Positions 1-13,100 of a stretch of DNA of 64,000 nt are shown here, in pieces. The notes beneath the pieces were generated by a model. That model saw only the letters and a list, made by a program, of their open reading frames with translations. It did not search any database and was not told the DNA's origin. The stretch comes from Styela clava (lineage: Eukaryota > Chordata > Ascidiacea > Stolidobranchia > Styelidae). Position 1 is the first letter of the stretch; each line of letters begins with the position of its first letter. The stretch is taken from the NCBI RefSeq assembly GCF_964204865.1, contig NC_135254.1:12777001-12841000 (forward strand). Reading direction: 5' to 3'. The position numbers were made by a program, and so were the translations under genes.

Positions 1-325
1 CGGCTTATGAGTTTTCTAATTGAACACCGAGATTACTAGCGTTACTGTACAATGTAAATTAATCAGTTAAAGCAAACACCAAATATTAATTTCATATTAT
101 GTGATATATCCTTTTTTTCGATCTGAAATAATGTGTACTATGAACAACGCTCAAAGACCATTGTTTTAACCCGTCTGCCCTACACAGCACCCCTAATTAA
201 GTAATAATTACATAGCATCGGAATATCGGTAATATCGGCCTTTTTGTAGTATCGGTATCGGCGTTTTTAGCTGGTATCGGATCGGTATCGGTATCGGCGA
301 CAAAAGTGGTATCGGTACATCTCTA
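1..325. mobile_element. 3' part of a non-autonomous hAT element
   Basis: This stretch matches the right-hand part of the complete element at 43706-44961 almost base for base. It ends with the same subterminal TATCGG-rich block and the same terminus, reading GGTACATCTCTA at 314-325. The left end lies outside the window, so the target duplication cannot be checked; the bases just after the end are gtaagcgg (326-333). No transposase is visible. Confidence 0.85.
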
Positions 326-1469
326 GTAAGCGGTGCGTGGTTTAATGTTTGTTAGCGCCAAATTTTTGCAATGATAGAGTGTAGGGAGAATCTTTCAGAG
401 GTCGTCCATAGGGCCTAGCTCTGGCCTAGGCTATGCCATTTGTAACCGCCCCACCTAACAATGACGATCCGTGAAATCTAATATGACGTCACAGTGGATC
501 TTTCGCGATTATATAAAATGTGTTTTTACGTATTGTGTGCGTGAAATACAAAGTTATAGTTACGTGCAAGATCATACGTCATACGCTATTCACCCAAGTA
601 AATCATATATTAGTTTCTCTATAGTGAAATGGTTGCCATTTACATTTATTTCGGTAGCCAAAGCGCACCCTTACTACTACTACTCGTAACGTCTCTCGTA
701 TTCACGCCATAAATATTTTTTTTAAATAGCGCGAAAGACGAAATTGTAGTTACGAGAAAGTTACGTACGCTAATCATCCAAGTAGAGAGGATAGTCAAAA
801 CCCTATAATACCCGTTTCTAGTCGCGAGAGGTGAGGGACATGGCCCAATTAGTGATGAATAGAATAAAAATTACCATTCCATTTGTTTTAAATACACGGG
901 TCTACGATTAAACATCCGAACATAGTAAAAAATGTAATAATTTTCAGATTCGTTATTGCTTATAGATAAATTAGCATAGCTATAATATATACCATATACA
1001 TAGGATATATCGATCCTTTTCTTAAAAAAAAAGAAGCAATATTATTATGGTAAATAAAACTGTTAATTAATTTGCATACTTTTTAAGGGTAAATGGGGTA
1101 AAGACTTACTTAATTGATCAAAAATTCGAACAAATATCTGTTTTAAAAAACTTTAACAGATCTAGTCAAGAACAAGACTTAAAAGTTAAAACCGCCCTTA
1201 AAATTAATCAATATTGAATGTCGGGGGCCCTGACCTTCAGCCTATCTTGACCTGGTACGAACATTAAAAGAGTATTCGACAGTACAAAATATCCAGTCTC
1301 ACTTGGAATGGAGAGCAACTGTAGCAGACGATTGGCAACGGTAAATTAGTATATGACAATTTTGCCACGAGCAATTCATATTTATCTGCGATGCACTAAT
1401 ATCGGCCCTCACTGCAATTAATGAACAAATATGTGCATTTTTAAGTGGGCAAGCGCATGTCGCGTGCCT
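326..1469. other. intergenic, no gene seen
   Basis: AT-rich sequence with scattered stops. The one short ORF (471-689) has no recognisable family and no convincing splice sites. I see nothing else in it. Confidence 0.6.
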
Positions 1470-1960
1470 AAATCATCAATCGCTATTACAATGATTCCCA
1501 ACTTATGATTAAGTTAATTATGTCGTTTACCTTTGCGCTAGTTATTGTTGTAACTCTCCTACTACAAATGTCCTTCAGACACGCAATAACGTAAACGTGA
1601 GCGCGTCCGCTCTCGCTCACGTTGCGAATATACCTTTGCGTCGTTTGGTTGCACTGAAGAGCTTTCAAAGAAAATTTATAATCGTTCGGGCACGCAATCT
1701 GGCTTGAGCGGAGGTATTACGCAAAAAAAGCTACGCGCACTATCATGACGCGACGTGTTATCGAACTCGAGAGAAAAACAATCTCGTGACGCGCTTTACA
1801 TCACGTGATTATTTTTCACCAATCACGCGCGAATGATTTTTGAGACAGTATAAATAGAGCTTCGCTTCGGTCGTTTTCTCGTACGCGGCCGCAACAAATT
1901 AAAAAGGCTTGGTGTTATCCGTTTGATTAGAGGAATTAGTTAATCATCGTCGTATTTGAG
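1470..1960 (+). promoter_or_regulatory. CpG-rich TATA-box promoter
   Basis: CpG dinucleotides become frequent here against an AT-rich background. On the + strand the motifs come in core-promoter order: an E-box palindrome TCACGTGA (1801-1808), a CCAAT box (1819-1823) and a TATA box TATAAATAG (1849-1857). Initiation would be expected near 1880. No coding exon follows closely. It could serve a non-coding first exon of the BET gene whose ATG is at 7162, or an unseen gene. The motifs are seen directly; the target gene is inference. Confidence 0.55.
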
Positions 1961-4900
1961 TTATATCAAATGATTCTAATAAAACTTATACATGGATTGT
2001 GCTATTTTTTACGACAAAAATCGGATGTGGTAAAGTTTATTCAGAGTAGTAAGTTCTCAGCGTCAGCTTGGCTTGTAGCTGGAATCGATACTGCGTTCTC
2101 GCGATCACTAGACCATTACGCTCGCTTCTCAAATAGCGGCGCGCTTTTTCGCTTTTCAGAAGGTATGGCAGATGTCGCCAGGAATGTTATATATAACCTA
2201 AGGGATCATTATTGGCAATCTGCTAATTGCCAAAATCAAAAGGCTACCCGTTTTTCATATTCTTTTCAAATATAGGCAGATGAGCCTAGTTTAGTTTTTC
2301 CGTAAATTATGTAATTTCAGGTGCAGAGTGGGCGTTTGTATGTTCGGGACCGCACCTAAAAATTCCAGCAATTTTATACCAACATTGTGGGCTATAAGTT
2401 GCTCGTACTGTATCAACTGATAAAACACAGAAATAAAATATTACTGTCAGACTGTAATAAACTTCTGGTAGGGTTAACATGTCAGTTTTATTTTGGCAAT
2501 TTGAAATACTGAAATATGACTGCAACTATTCCAGTATTCTGGAATTAATAAGGAATTTATGATGATTTACATCGTACACTTGTACATGAAATACAAAACA
2601 TGTTTAAGATTTTCTTGTGTCTGTGTGTAATCTGCCCTTCTGTCAGGTTGTATGCCAATATGAACATTGGTCTCATAATTTTATTTTAATATTTTCAGAT
2701 AAAGTAGAGGAACATTTTTGAATCTTTGCTAGTGTAATTTAAGTTTGTTGCTTTCACTGTGGGATGCAGGTACGAAAGTATAACAGCCAAGGACTTGAAA
2801 GAAAGCAAACCTGCTGCCCTGCTTATGCCTGTATGCTGTTATGTCAGTTTGCATATTTTGTTGCATGAGACATGTAAATAAGGATAAAATGTCACGAAAA
2901 TGAATGAATCTAGATAGACTGCAAACATATGGATTGTACAGATATCTGGATTTCGGTGAATTGTTTATCTCAAGGCAGGATGGAGTGTAATGACAAATGA
3001 CTTCCACAACATTGTCATTCTTAACTTAGTACCGTACCTGGGTAAAGTGGTTGAACAGTTGAAATTCTGTACCATCTTTGGAATTTACTATTTTTCTGTC
3101 ACTGGTTCATCTGATTTCTTGTCTCCTATCTTCGTGAATGTGTGAAATTATGAAACATAACTTTTTATCTGAGACACAATAAGATATATTGGTTAAAATT
3201 AAACCATCCATTCAAAACTTGATAAGGTATATTGTTCGACATTTGTTACATCAATCGACGAAATCATTCTTTTTACTTCTATATGTTTTCAGTGTCATAT
3301 TCACTTAATGGGAACTTTTCCAAACAGAGCACATCCGTCATTTATTTTGGAAGCCATTTGTTATAATCTTCAAACAGTCTGATTTTCAGAAGCGTAGTTG
3401 AATTTATTTGATTTAGGATATTTTATTTAGACTGCAACGAATGTTACACGAACATGCATACACCAAATAAAAATCTTCATGTTTGAACTTCCATTATTCA
3501 AGATATGTCATGTATCTGTTAATTTTCCTGACAAATAGAACTTATGTCGGAGTACACCTCAATATCTAAAGAACAGTTTTACCTATGTATTTAAATATCT
3601 GAGAAGTATGAGTTTATTGAGATTGAAAAAAAATATTATAATGCAAATTGCAGGGATGTCCAATTTGAATTTAGTATTCGAATATCGCGACTTTCGAATA
3701 TCGTCTTTATAGTTTATAAGAATATCCGTCCAAGTTTTGATTGAAAACATTTTACAATTAGTTCATGTTTTATCGCAATCTTGCGTCGCGGGCCGCGGCA
3801 ATAAATTACAGCCTAAATGAAAGGATTTCAATCAGCGCTGACTAGAAGTATTTATAACACAACAAAAAATATTTTTCAATTATTATCGCATATTTGGTGA
3901 TAGTCTGCGCTGCCACAACAATAAATCTGTGAAAAAATCGCGTCGTATTTAATTGTTTTTTTCTCAGTTTTGATAGTGAGCGAGCATAACCTTATTTTTT
4001 TTGCAATTTACAGCGTATATAATAGCTCCTAAATATTTTTTAGTATCTATCGCAGATTTCATCGTTAGACTGGCGTCGTTACTAATGATAATATCGTTCA
4101 GTTTAGGTTGGGGGTATTAATTTATAGGCGAAAATAAAAGCATACCAGCTGACATATATGAAATATTTAAATCAGCGCTGGCTTGAAAAATAAAACACAA
4201 TATTCAGTCTTGATACGCATTCATTGGCAAATCGGGTTTACTCATTTGATTATGACGATGATCGCGTTATAACATTTGCGTCTTTCTGAACTAACGTATA
4301 GTTTTGTGATCAGAATAAAAATGAATGCCTGTTGTATTACAACACTTAATATCTATGTTGATGGATTAAATGACGCTCATGCTGACGATAAACAGTCAGA
4401 ACTTATAACAAAAATTAGCTGTGTCAGTATGCTGTTAGGACTTTGATTTTACTGTATGATTTCAAACATTTCACTGGGCACCTAGTTGCTGCTTATTTTC
4501 TGTGCTTGTCAAGATACACCACTAATTGTAGGTACTTAAACACTGAACACTGAAATATCTCTTTTCTTAGAAGCAAGAAAATCACCAATTTCAATCATAT
4601 CACACATGCCATTTGTATTTATGACTGCTTTACAATGATAATATTATTAAAGCCTAATTCCTATGTTCCTGGATTCTAGAAAATGATGTGGGGCATTTTA
4701 GGATGTATTCGGAATTCCAGATTCGAAATAGTCTATTTGATTATGGCCATCCCTGGCAAAAGGTACAAGTTTTGAATATGAGTGGCCTTAAATTTCTTAA
4801 AGCAGTCCTGAAGCAATGCCAAATTTCAACTTTTACTATATTAAAAACTTTTTGTGAACTATGTAATAAATAGACAAAATGACATTTGTTGTTGAAATGT

Positions 4901-7140
4901 CTGATGTTGAGCGGAAAAGCTATAACAGTGTCTGTATTGCTAGTCCTGCGGTGTGTGTATTCGACCCACTCTATCAAAAACTATTCAGACTGTTAATAAA
5001 TCTCGTCATATGTGCAGTGTCTGAAAAGCTAAAGCCTTGATCTATTTGTATTTATCTAACTGAAATGAATAAAATTTTATGTGTGTTTATTTTCTGAGTG
5101 GGGAAATAGTGCGCTGACAAAATTACTGATTAGGATGAGTAAAATTTTTACATTGTATTATGTGGTTATAAACCCAGTAAGACTTCAGAAATGGCAACAC
5201 TGAAAGACTATTTCTACAGTTGTTCCAATCACAGATTGTGAGTATTGACCACAGACAGCAATTCCCTTTACCGAAACAATCTAAAAACAATTTCGAATGT
5301 GGAATGTATTCTAGATTAAACAGCACAATATTTTCCATTTCTTATAGTTTTCATTATTTTAAAAGCGCAGTACCATCACCAATGTTCACAATTATGATGA
5401 TTTTGTCGCAGTCATTGAGCCTTATATATGTAAATTGCTCTATATATACCACTGTTAATAGTGAAAGCTTGTTGTTGTGTTACCCAGCCATTTATTTGCT
5501 TTGACAGAGAAATCTGAATAAAAAATTTTTTAAGTTGCTCAGCTATCTAAGAAGTAAAGTCATGATAAGAGTTTTTATGAATGATTTGGTGGATTCACTT
5601 CAATTCATCTGTCTATTTTGCTGTTTAAAATAAATTGGACATTTCTATTGGTGTTTTGTTACTGTTTTTTTTTAGTCAACAATATCCTTATTAAGTTTTT
5701 ACATCTGCCAGCTAGACGCATACTTCTCAACTATCATGTAAGAACGGATATGCTTTGTGAATGAAGTGTGGAATATTATTATCATACAAGGTCATGCTGC
5801 ATAGAATAAAAATATGTCAGGGGGTTTTCAGTTGGTTAAATTGCCCTAAATACGAAAATACATTTGTATAGATATTGTATAAAGTTGATTTAAGATATTT
5901 TCCAGAATTGAAGATTCGTAGACTTCCTTACTCATGCCTTATCTACCTCGCATACCTTATTTATTTCTTAAGAAAATAGGTGAATTTTATATTACCCAGT
6001 GTTTCGTGCAGATTTTCAGTTTAAAATGACCAAATTTCAAAATATACTCTGCCGGAGATAATCATTTTAGAAAGTATTTGGAATGAATATAAGTGTACAA
6101 AAAACATGGATTTCGTTTTTTTTTTTTGACATAATATCCCATTCGAGAACAACTCAATATTATTTGCAATATTTTTCGTGATATGTGCTTACCTATGTTA
6201 AGACTCTCTCTCATTTGTTTGCCTGAATGTTCTATATCCAATAAAAGTAGTTTTGAAAATATTTAAACTATGCTCATAGTAACAACTTTCATTTTTACTT
6301 TCAATGTCTGTTTAGACTGTTAGTTGATTGCATGGTCAATGTTTCCTAGTCCATAATGCAGCTATTTTCATGGTTTCATAACACCTAAAATAATACAGAA
6401 CTTTGAGAGGTTTTCAGTGCTTTAGATGTTGAATAGGCTAGTTAAAAATTTGACGGTTCTATGCAATTTGTAGCGCCTCATTTGATTTATGCGTAAGAAG
6501 GAGTTTCAATCTTTTTGAGAGTGCTGTGACAGATGATAGGAAATTTCAGTCAGTTTAGGGACAGAAAAAGGTGTTTTACAGGGTATTCAGTGTTTCTCAT
6601 CGTGTAATAGTAAAGAATTTTTTCATTTTTTTGTGTGGGCCTTAGCAGTAGCAAGTCAAATTCAGCATGAGGCTATGGTGTAAATTCCATGTACCAATAA
6701 TATGCTGAATCTGAAACAATATATCTTAGTTCTGAAGTTGTTAATTAATCAAATTTGGGAGTGCTGGCTCGATAAAAAAACAACCCTTTATTCCATTTTG
6801 TGTTACATTTCTCCAACATCCATGATTATTCCAAGCGACATTTAGTCCATAGCCAGTACGTGCATATTGTGATCTTTAAACTTATAATGTATTAATTCTT
6901 TTAGTATTTCTTCACCCATAGCACTGAAGTAATGATGGTTGGGGTTGGGGATACAGGTATAATAATTATTACTTTATGGTTAGTTTTGTGTAAATCCATA
7001 AATATTTTTCTAAATATATTTTTTGTTTCATATTCCACAGGTAATGGATACAGAGTAAATAAATTAAATTTAGTGATAAGGAGTTGACAACACTGACAGT
7101 CTAATTGCAGTGTAGATTGGTTGCGTTTTCTAACTGTACG
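1961..7140. other. long gene-poor stretch; possible 5' intron of the BET gene
   Basis: Apart from the hAT terminus near 3650 I find no exon with a recognisable protein. An acceptor-like site (ctacag, ending 7156) lies just before the BET start codon, so this stretch may be a 5' UTR intron or outron. The short ORFs in it have no splice or family support. Confidence 0.4.
3651..4330. mobile_element. degenerate hAT-like element, left end only
   Basis: The sequence CAGGGATGTCCAA at 3651 looks like a hAT terminus. The block that follows (TCGAATATCGCGAC) resembles, in reverse complement, the sequence before gacatccc near 44605 inside the element at 43706-44961. I could not find a matching right terminus or an 8-bp target duplication, so the right boundary given is a guess. 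Confidence 0.35.
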
Positions 7141-7161
7141 TTTTAGCACACTACAGTGAAA

Positions 7162-10100
7162 ATGGTAAGATTACTTAAATATTATTACATGTTTTATCGT
7201 ATTGTTGAGAGTTCTCTGAGATCTGTAAATAATGTACCTACCTAGTTGCTCAAATCTTCTTGTTATGCTACTTACTAAAAAGTTTTTATCCTCATAATAT
7301 AATGCCATGCCACCTGTGCCAATATAAACTACCGTACATTAGCAACATTACATGGTAAAAGTCCTGGGCTGTTCTTACTCGGCAATTAGTTTTGTTCTTT
7401 TCCAATCTAGTAATTAATTGTATTAGTATTTGCTTGATTTGGTACTTCGAAGTTTTTTATGCCAAAGCTGTATATTCAATTCTTCTATCAATCCGTATGA
7501 ATTTGTATTTAAATTTCATGTGGCGTATTAGAATTTGGATTTAAAAAAATGAAAAAAAAAGGAAATTAAACAGAAGCATTTCTTCTGACATAATTTCCTT
7601 TATATATGTCTTTTTTATATTTCAGTCAGCAGCTGAAGTGACACAAGCTAATGCTCAGAGTAGTGTCAGAGATATGGATACAATGTCAACACCATCATCT
7701 GTGCAATCTAATGAAGATGGAAGACGTCTGAGCATAGACATGCCTTCTGGACAGAAGAAAGGCCGGCTGACAAATCAATTGGAATATTTAAAGAAAAATG
7801 TGTTGAAGGCTGTTTGGAAACACCATTTTGCTTGGCCTTTTCATTCACCAGTCGATCCGGTCAAATTAAATCTACCTGTAAGTAAAACAAATGTATGTTG
7901 TAAAGTTTTTACGACCAAATTCTATTTTTATCGATTATCTGATAGACTCTTATATGCCATTCTAAACTGCCATGCTGGCTACATTTTACTGCTACCTAAA
8001 ACTTTAGTATAGCCAATTATTTTGTTTTGTGTTGTTTGTGTTGTTATTTCAAATGTGATCTAGACGGGCATGATTAACATGATTTTTTCGTCGTGTAATA
8101 AGTAGCTTCTGCTGAACGCAAATGAAATATTTCAGGATTACTTTGATATAATCAAAACACCAATGGATATGGGAATTATTAAAAGAAAACTAGAAAATAA
8201 TCACTACTGGTCAGCAAAAGAATGCATTCAAGACTACAACCTCATGTTTTCCAATTGTTATATTTATAATAAGGTAAATATAAATATTATTTGAACTGTT
8301 GCTTCATTAATTTGCTTGCTAACTTGCACATTTGATTTTAACACTGTTCCATCAATATTCTTATTCAGCCTACAGATGATGTGGTACTTATGGCCCAAAC
8401 ATTGGAGAAAAACTTTTTGCAAAAAATCAAGGACATGCCACCAGTTGAGTATGAAATTGAAGCCCCTGTCAAAAAAGGAAGAAAAGGCAAAACTACCAGT
8501 ACTTATGTTCCTGGTGCTGTGACAAGAAAGCAAACGGCTGAAGCACTAGTAAGTATATGTCTCATCACTTTGTTTTGCTTCACCATCTTGTACTTCCATG
8601 TGAAGTTACTTTCTAGAAAATCACACAAATCTTTTTGGTTTGGCCTGATTTGGTTCCATTTTTCAGCCTTCCAGTACGCAACCAACAACTGAGCAACAAT
8701 CTGTAACATCGACGAACGATTCGCATCCTCCATACAAGCATGAACCGCAAACTATTATAAACAATAAATCAGAAAGTCTGCCAACGCAGCAAGCTATTAA
8801 TAATGCTGCCCAGCAGATGATGGCTACGAATGTTCATCAAGCGCCTACGATGCCATCTAAACCAAAAAAAGGAGTAAAACGAAAAGCCGATACAACTACT
8901 CCAGTAATAACCACTGTAGCCGGAAAAATACCTACCGCAATGTCACCAGAACACAGAACAGAGTCACCTGAAGTAGGCCAGGGCCACGACTCTTCGTTTA
9001 ATAACAATGATATTTCTGGGGAAAGTATCGAACATGACATGTCCACAGATATAGCTGGAAAAATTCTTGCACGCACACCCTCACTTGCCCGAAGAGAAAC
9101 TTCAGGACGGACAATAAGACCTCCACGTTCAAAGGATTTAGATTCCGAAGAAAATGTGAGTTTATTAATTCATCATTCTAGGGTGAATTGGCAAATCTAT
9201 ATTTCATAGTCCATCTATATGTTTCTTTCCAATATTATGTAGGCATGCTTTCTAGTTCAAAGACTTCCAGTTATTATTATTAAATATCTTTCGAGTATCA
9301 TCAGTGTGACTAAGTGATTTTTCCATCTCATATATTGAATCCAATGTTTAATAATGATCATCCAAAAAGATGTTAATCACAGTTTGACCAATAAATTTTA
9401 TTGTGGTTGGTTGATAACACAATTGAATTCCACATTTTAAAAATAAAAGCGCAATATTGGCTAGTAACTTAGATTGGATCCAACTATTTTGCAACAAAGG
9501 TCATTGACCTCAGATTGAATTCCCAGCCCATTACTTGGCCCAGCAAAGTGGGAACATTACAGACCTTGAAAAATGTGACAACCTACGCATCAGCAGCTGC
9601 TTGTGCTATGCGCCGAAAGTGTGTAAACTTTCATGACGAAAGCACCTTTCTTCTGCGATTGATAAAATTACATCCAGTTCCATGTATGAAAGATGTGATT
9701 ACGCTTCGTTATTCATTTCCTGTTATTATTGATTTAATGCATTGCTACATCATCACCATGCTTTTTTAAAGAAAGCCATACTCATGTCATCACGAAAAAT
9801 GATGTGATTTATTGAGTAGCCACTCTTGATGACTCATCCAACTCTTCAATAATAGAAGAATAATTTTAAACATGATGTAACTGATATTTGATGTATATTC
9901 ATGTTTTTGTCATTCTGAGTTCATAGATTCCAAGCTGTAATAATTCGATTCCATGTCTGTTTCAATGTTCGCTTGCTTTTGGGTTATTTAACAGCAAATC
10001 ACTTTTTCAATAGCTACTCTGAGGATACCCTTATTTCAAAAATTTTCAATTTGATTCCAAATAAAATGAATAAACATCATGTGACATTTCATCAAACAAT

Positions 10101-13100
10101 ATATAAACATATGACATCACTACGAAATGTTGAATTTTACATTATTCATTTTGATTACTCGAATCTCATATGATAATCTTAATTTTTTTGTGAAGTATTT
10201 TGGACACCAGTGACAGCAACCAAACATTTGAATTTGTACTGTAAAGCTTTCTAACACCATTCAATTGAAGTATGTTGTACATTTCAATCAAGTGTAACAT
10301 ATATACCTGACATGGTCAACTACAGCCCGCAGGCCAAATCTGGCTCGTTGGTTAATTCAATCTGGCCCGCCTGATGTTACCACAACCAAATCAAAACCAA
10401 ATTTTTATGTAATAGCTAAAAATTGCTCACAGAATTTTTTAAGATTGCAAATAAATTTAGTTTTGCCATGAGGCTTATTGTTTTACACTTTGCTTTTGTA
10501 ACACTGTAAATATTGCCCTCCAGTCTAGGTGGGCAAGATTTTTGACCGCTGGTCCAAATACATTGCAAAACCCTGATCTGTACTGACTACAAAGTGCTGT
10601 AATAATATGCATTGCCAATAATGTGAAAGACGTAGTAATTTACCATTTTATTTATTTTTTCTGCAGGATCAGCATGCAAAGAGACCAAAGGTTGCCAAAC
10701 TGAGCGAGCAATTGAAATACTGTAACAACATCATAAAAGACTTGCTATCGAAAAAACATGCAGTATGTTATTATATGCATCTTTTCTAGTCATAATGACT
10801 GGTCAAATCCTAAAGATGATGATTATTATCATGCATGTCATTTCTTGCAGACCTACGCATGGCCATTCTATAAACCAGTGGATGCCAAGGCGTTGGGACT
10901 GCACGACTACTTTGAAATTATCAAAAAACCAATGGACCTGGGAACGATAAAGAAAAAAATGGAGAACAGGTTACTAGGACTTGTATATGTGCAACAGACG
11001 CTAAAGTTAATATGTGTGTTATCATGACGATTGCCTCAACTGGATGTTCCTATTTTATTACTAGTAGTTTATGTGATTAATGGACGCGTATCAACCACAT
11101 TATCCAGATTGCAAAACGTCAGTCGGTGTTTTTGAATTAAACCCCAAAATTCTTCATTTTTATCATTTTTGCTCTATATGCCTACCAATCGATGGATTAT
11201 AGGTTGGTTCGCTATCGAGCATACACCGTGCAAAAATTGGATTTGAAATTTTCTAAATTTAGTTTATTCACGTCCTAAGGAATTTTCTGTGGTTATTTAG
11301 CTAAATGTAACCTTGTCTTTGTAACAGGATCATCATTTAGCTGTTTTTCAAATTTACTTATTCACAGAGTTGCTTCTGATTCAATCTGTCGTCCAATCTT
11401 CATTCCTAATATTTCTGAATACACAAGCCAAGCTTGAAGAGTACCCAATTATTACACTTCAAATATGTTAATAATACAGTCTTTTTATTTATTGCCTTAA
11501 TTATACAATCGTAAATATGTTTGAGGCTCAATAAGGTATATTGTTTTAGAGAGTATCGTTCACCTGGTGAATTTGCTGATGATGTTAGAGTTATAGCAAC
11601 AAATTGTTTCAAATATAACCCTCCAGATCATGATGTTGTTGCAATGGCAAAGAGGCTTTTGGAGGAATTTGAAATCAGGTACATCAGATGTTGCATTTCT
11701 CCATTTTTTAACTTGAAAATGTAAAATAAAACTGTCATTTTTCTAATTTTATTTTGCTGTTTTTGTATCCATTTCTCAATGTGAAAGTATTCTTTGTTGA
11801 CAATACTTCAGACATTTACAAATTTGTTCCTCCCTTTCGCTTAGATATGCAAAAATGCCTGACGAACCTGTGGAAGCTGATCAGACTAATTCTCAGGCAG
11901 ACTATTACGATGTATCGTCAGCTACAAAAGGAGAGAAAAGTGTAAAGTCTGAAAAATCTAAAAAAGATAAACACAAGTAAGTATATTTACTCAATATAAA
12001 GCTCTTCACATGAAAGTAGAAAATTTTGGTTTATTACAATTTGTCTTAAAATTAAAAAATTTTGTCGTCTTTAAAATCTTTAAATGTCCTAAATCTAAAA
12101 CAGTGGTTCTTGAAATGGTGAGGGGCATGATGCTAATTAAAAATAAAAATATTTGTCAGATCTTGCCTGTCTTATTTTGAATATTTAGATTTCAAAACTT
12201 TTTATTTATTTCATTATTTACGATCCATCCACATATTTTCAACATGTTTTTTAAATAAAACATACTTTCGCCTTACTATCTGGTATTTGTAGCTTATTGT
12301 TAGCTCGTTATTTTTGATGTGTGACGCGAGACTTGGCAAATTTCAATAAGGGGAAACGACTTAAAAAGTTTGAAAATCACTGATCCAAATAGTTCTTAAA
12401 ATGAAAACCACTTGTTTGCTTCTAGCTTTTTTTAGATTGCATAATTCCCAAATTGTGCGTTTATCTACCAGAAGTTAAGTTGAAAAATAAGAATTTGTTC
12501 TTGGTTCTGACTCATCTCTCTACTTTCCGTTTGCAGACATCGCAGTCGACATCGTACAGTTAGTAGTTCAAGTTCGTCAGATTCATCTAATGAAACTTCA
12601 GACGTGGAATTAGAACGTAATAAGAAAATTGCACAGGTTCAAGAAAAGGTGGGTGCAGGGTTAATGCTTGACAACATTCCAAGATTTTCCACCAGAAACC
12701 TTCGACTGCGGATACAGCAAATTATCCCAGTCGGCTAGTTGCGTGGATTTGTATACCAAACAATTTCTCGAAATAATATATCTCAGGGAACCCTCCGACA
12801 TCAATCTTTTAGACAGCACAGTAGAGACAGATCTAACTCGCCCATCTCTAATATTTGACCAAAAATTTATCTGTACCAATATTTGCATTATATAACTGTG
12901 GGACACCAAGATTTTATTTAGCGATTATAGAATATACTTAGAAAAGTGAAAAATTGTGTTTAATACTTGTTGTAAACATTAAAGTGCAATTTACTAGCAA
13001 TCAAGATATGCTGTTGCCCTATTGGTGATATAACTATAATGATATAGTATATTAGTGCAGCAAATCTACGACTTCGACTCTTGGATTAAAACTATTTAAT

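Noticed and set aside
1970..2275. 101-residue ORF just downstream of the TATA promoter
   Set aside because: Its position is suggestive, but the protein has no recognisable features and no clear donor; it is more likely untranslated leader or intron.
9515..9769. 84-residue ORF in BET intron 5
   Set aside because: No domain match and no flanking acceptor that would fit the BET frame; the exons on either side already join in frame.
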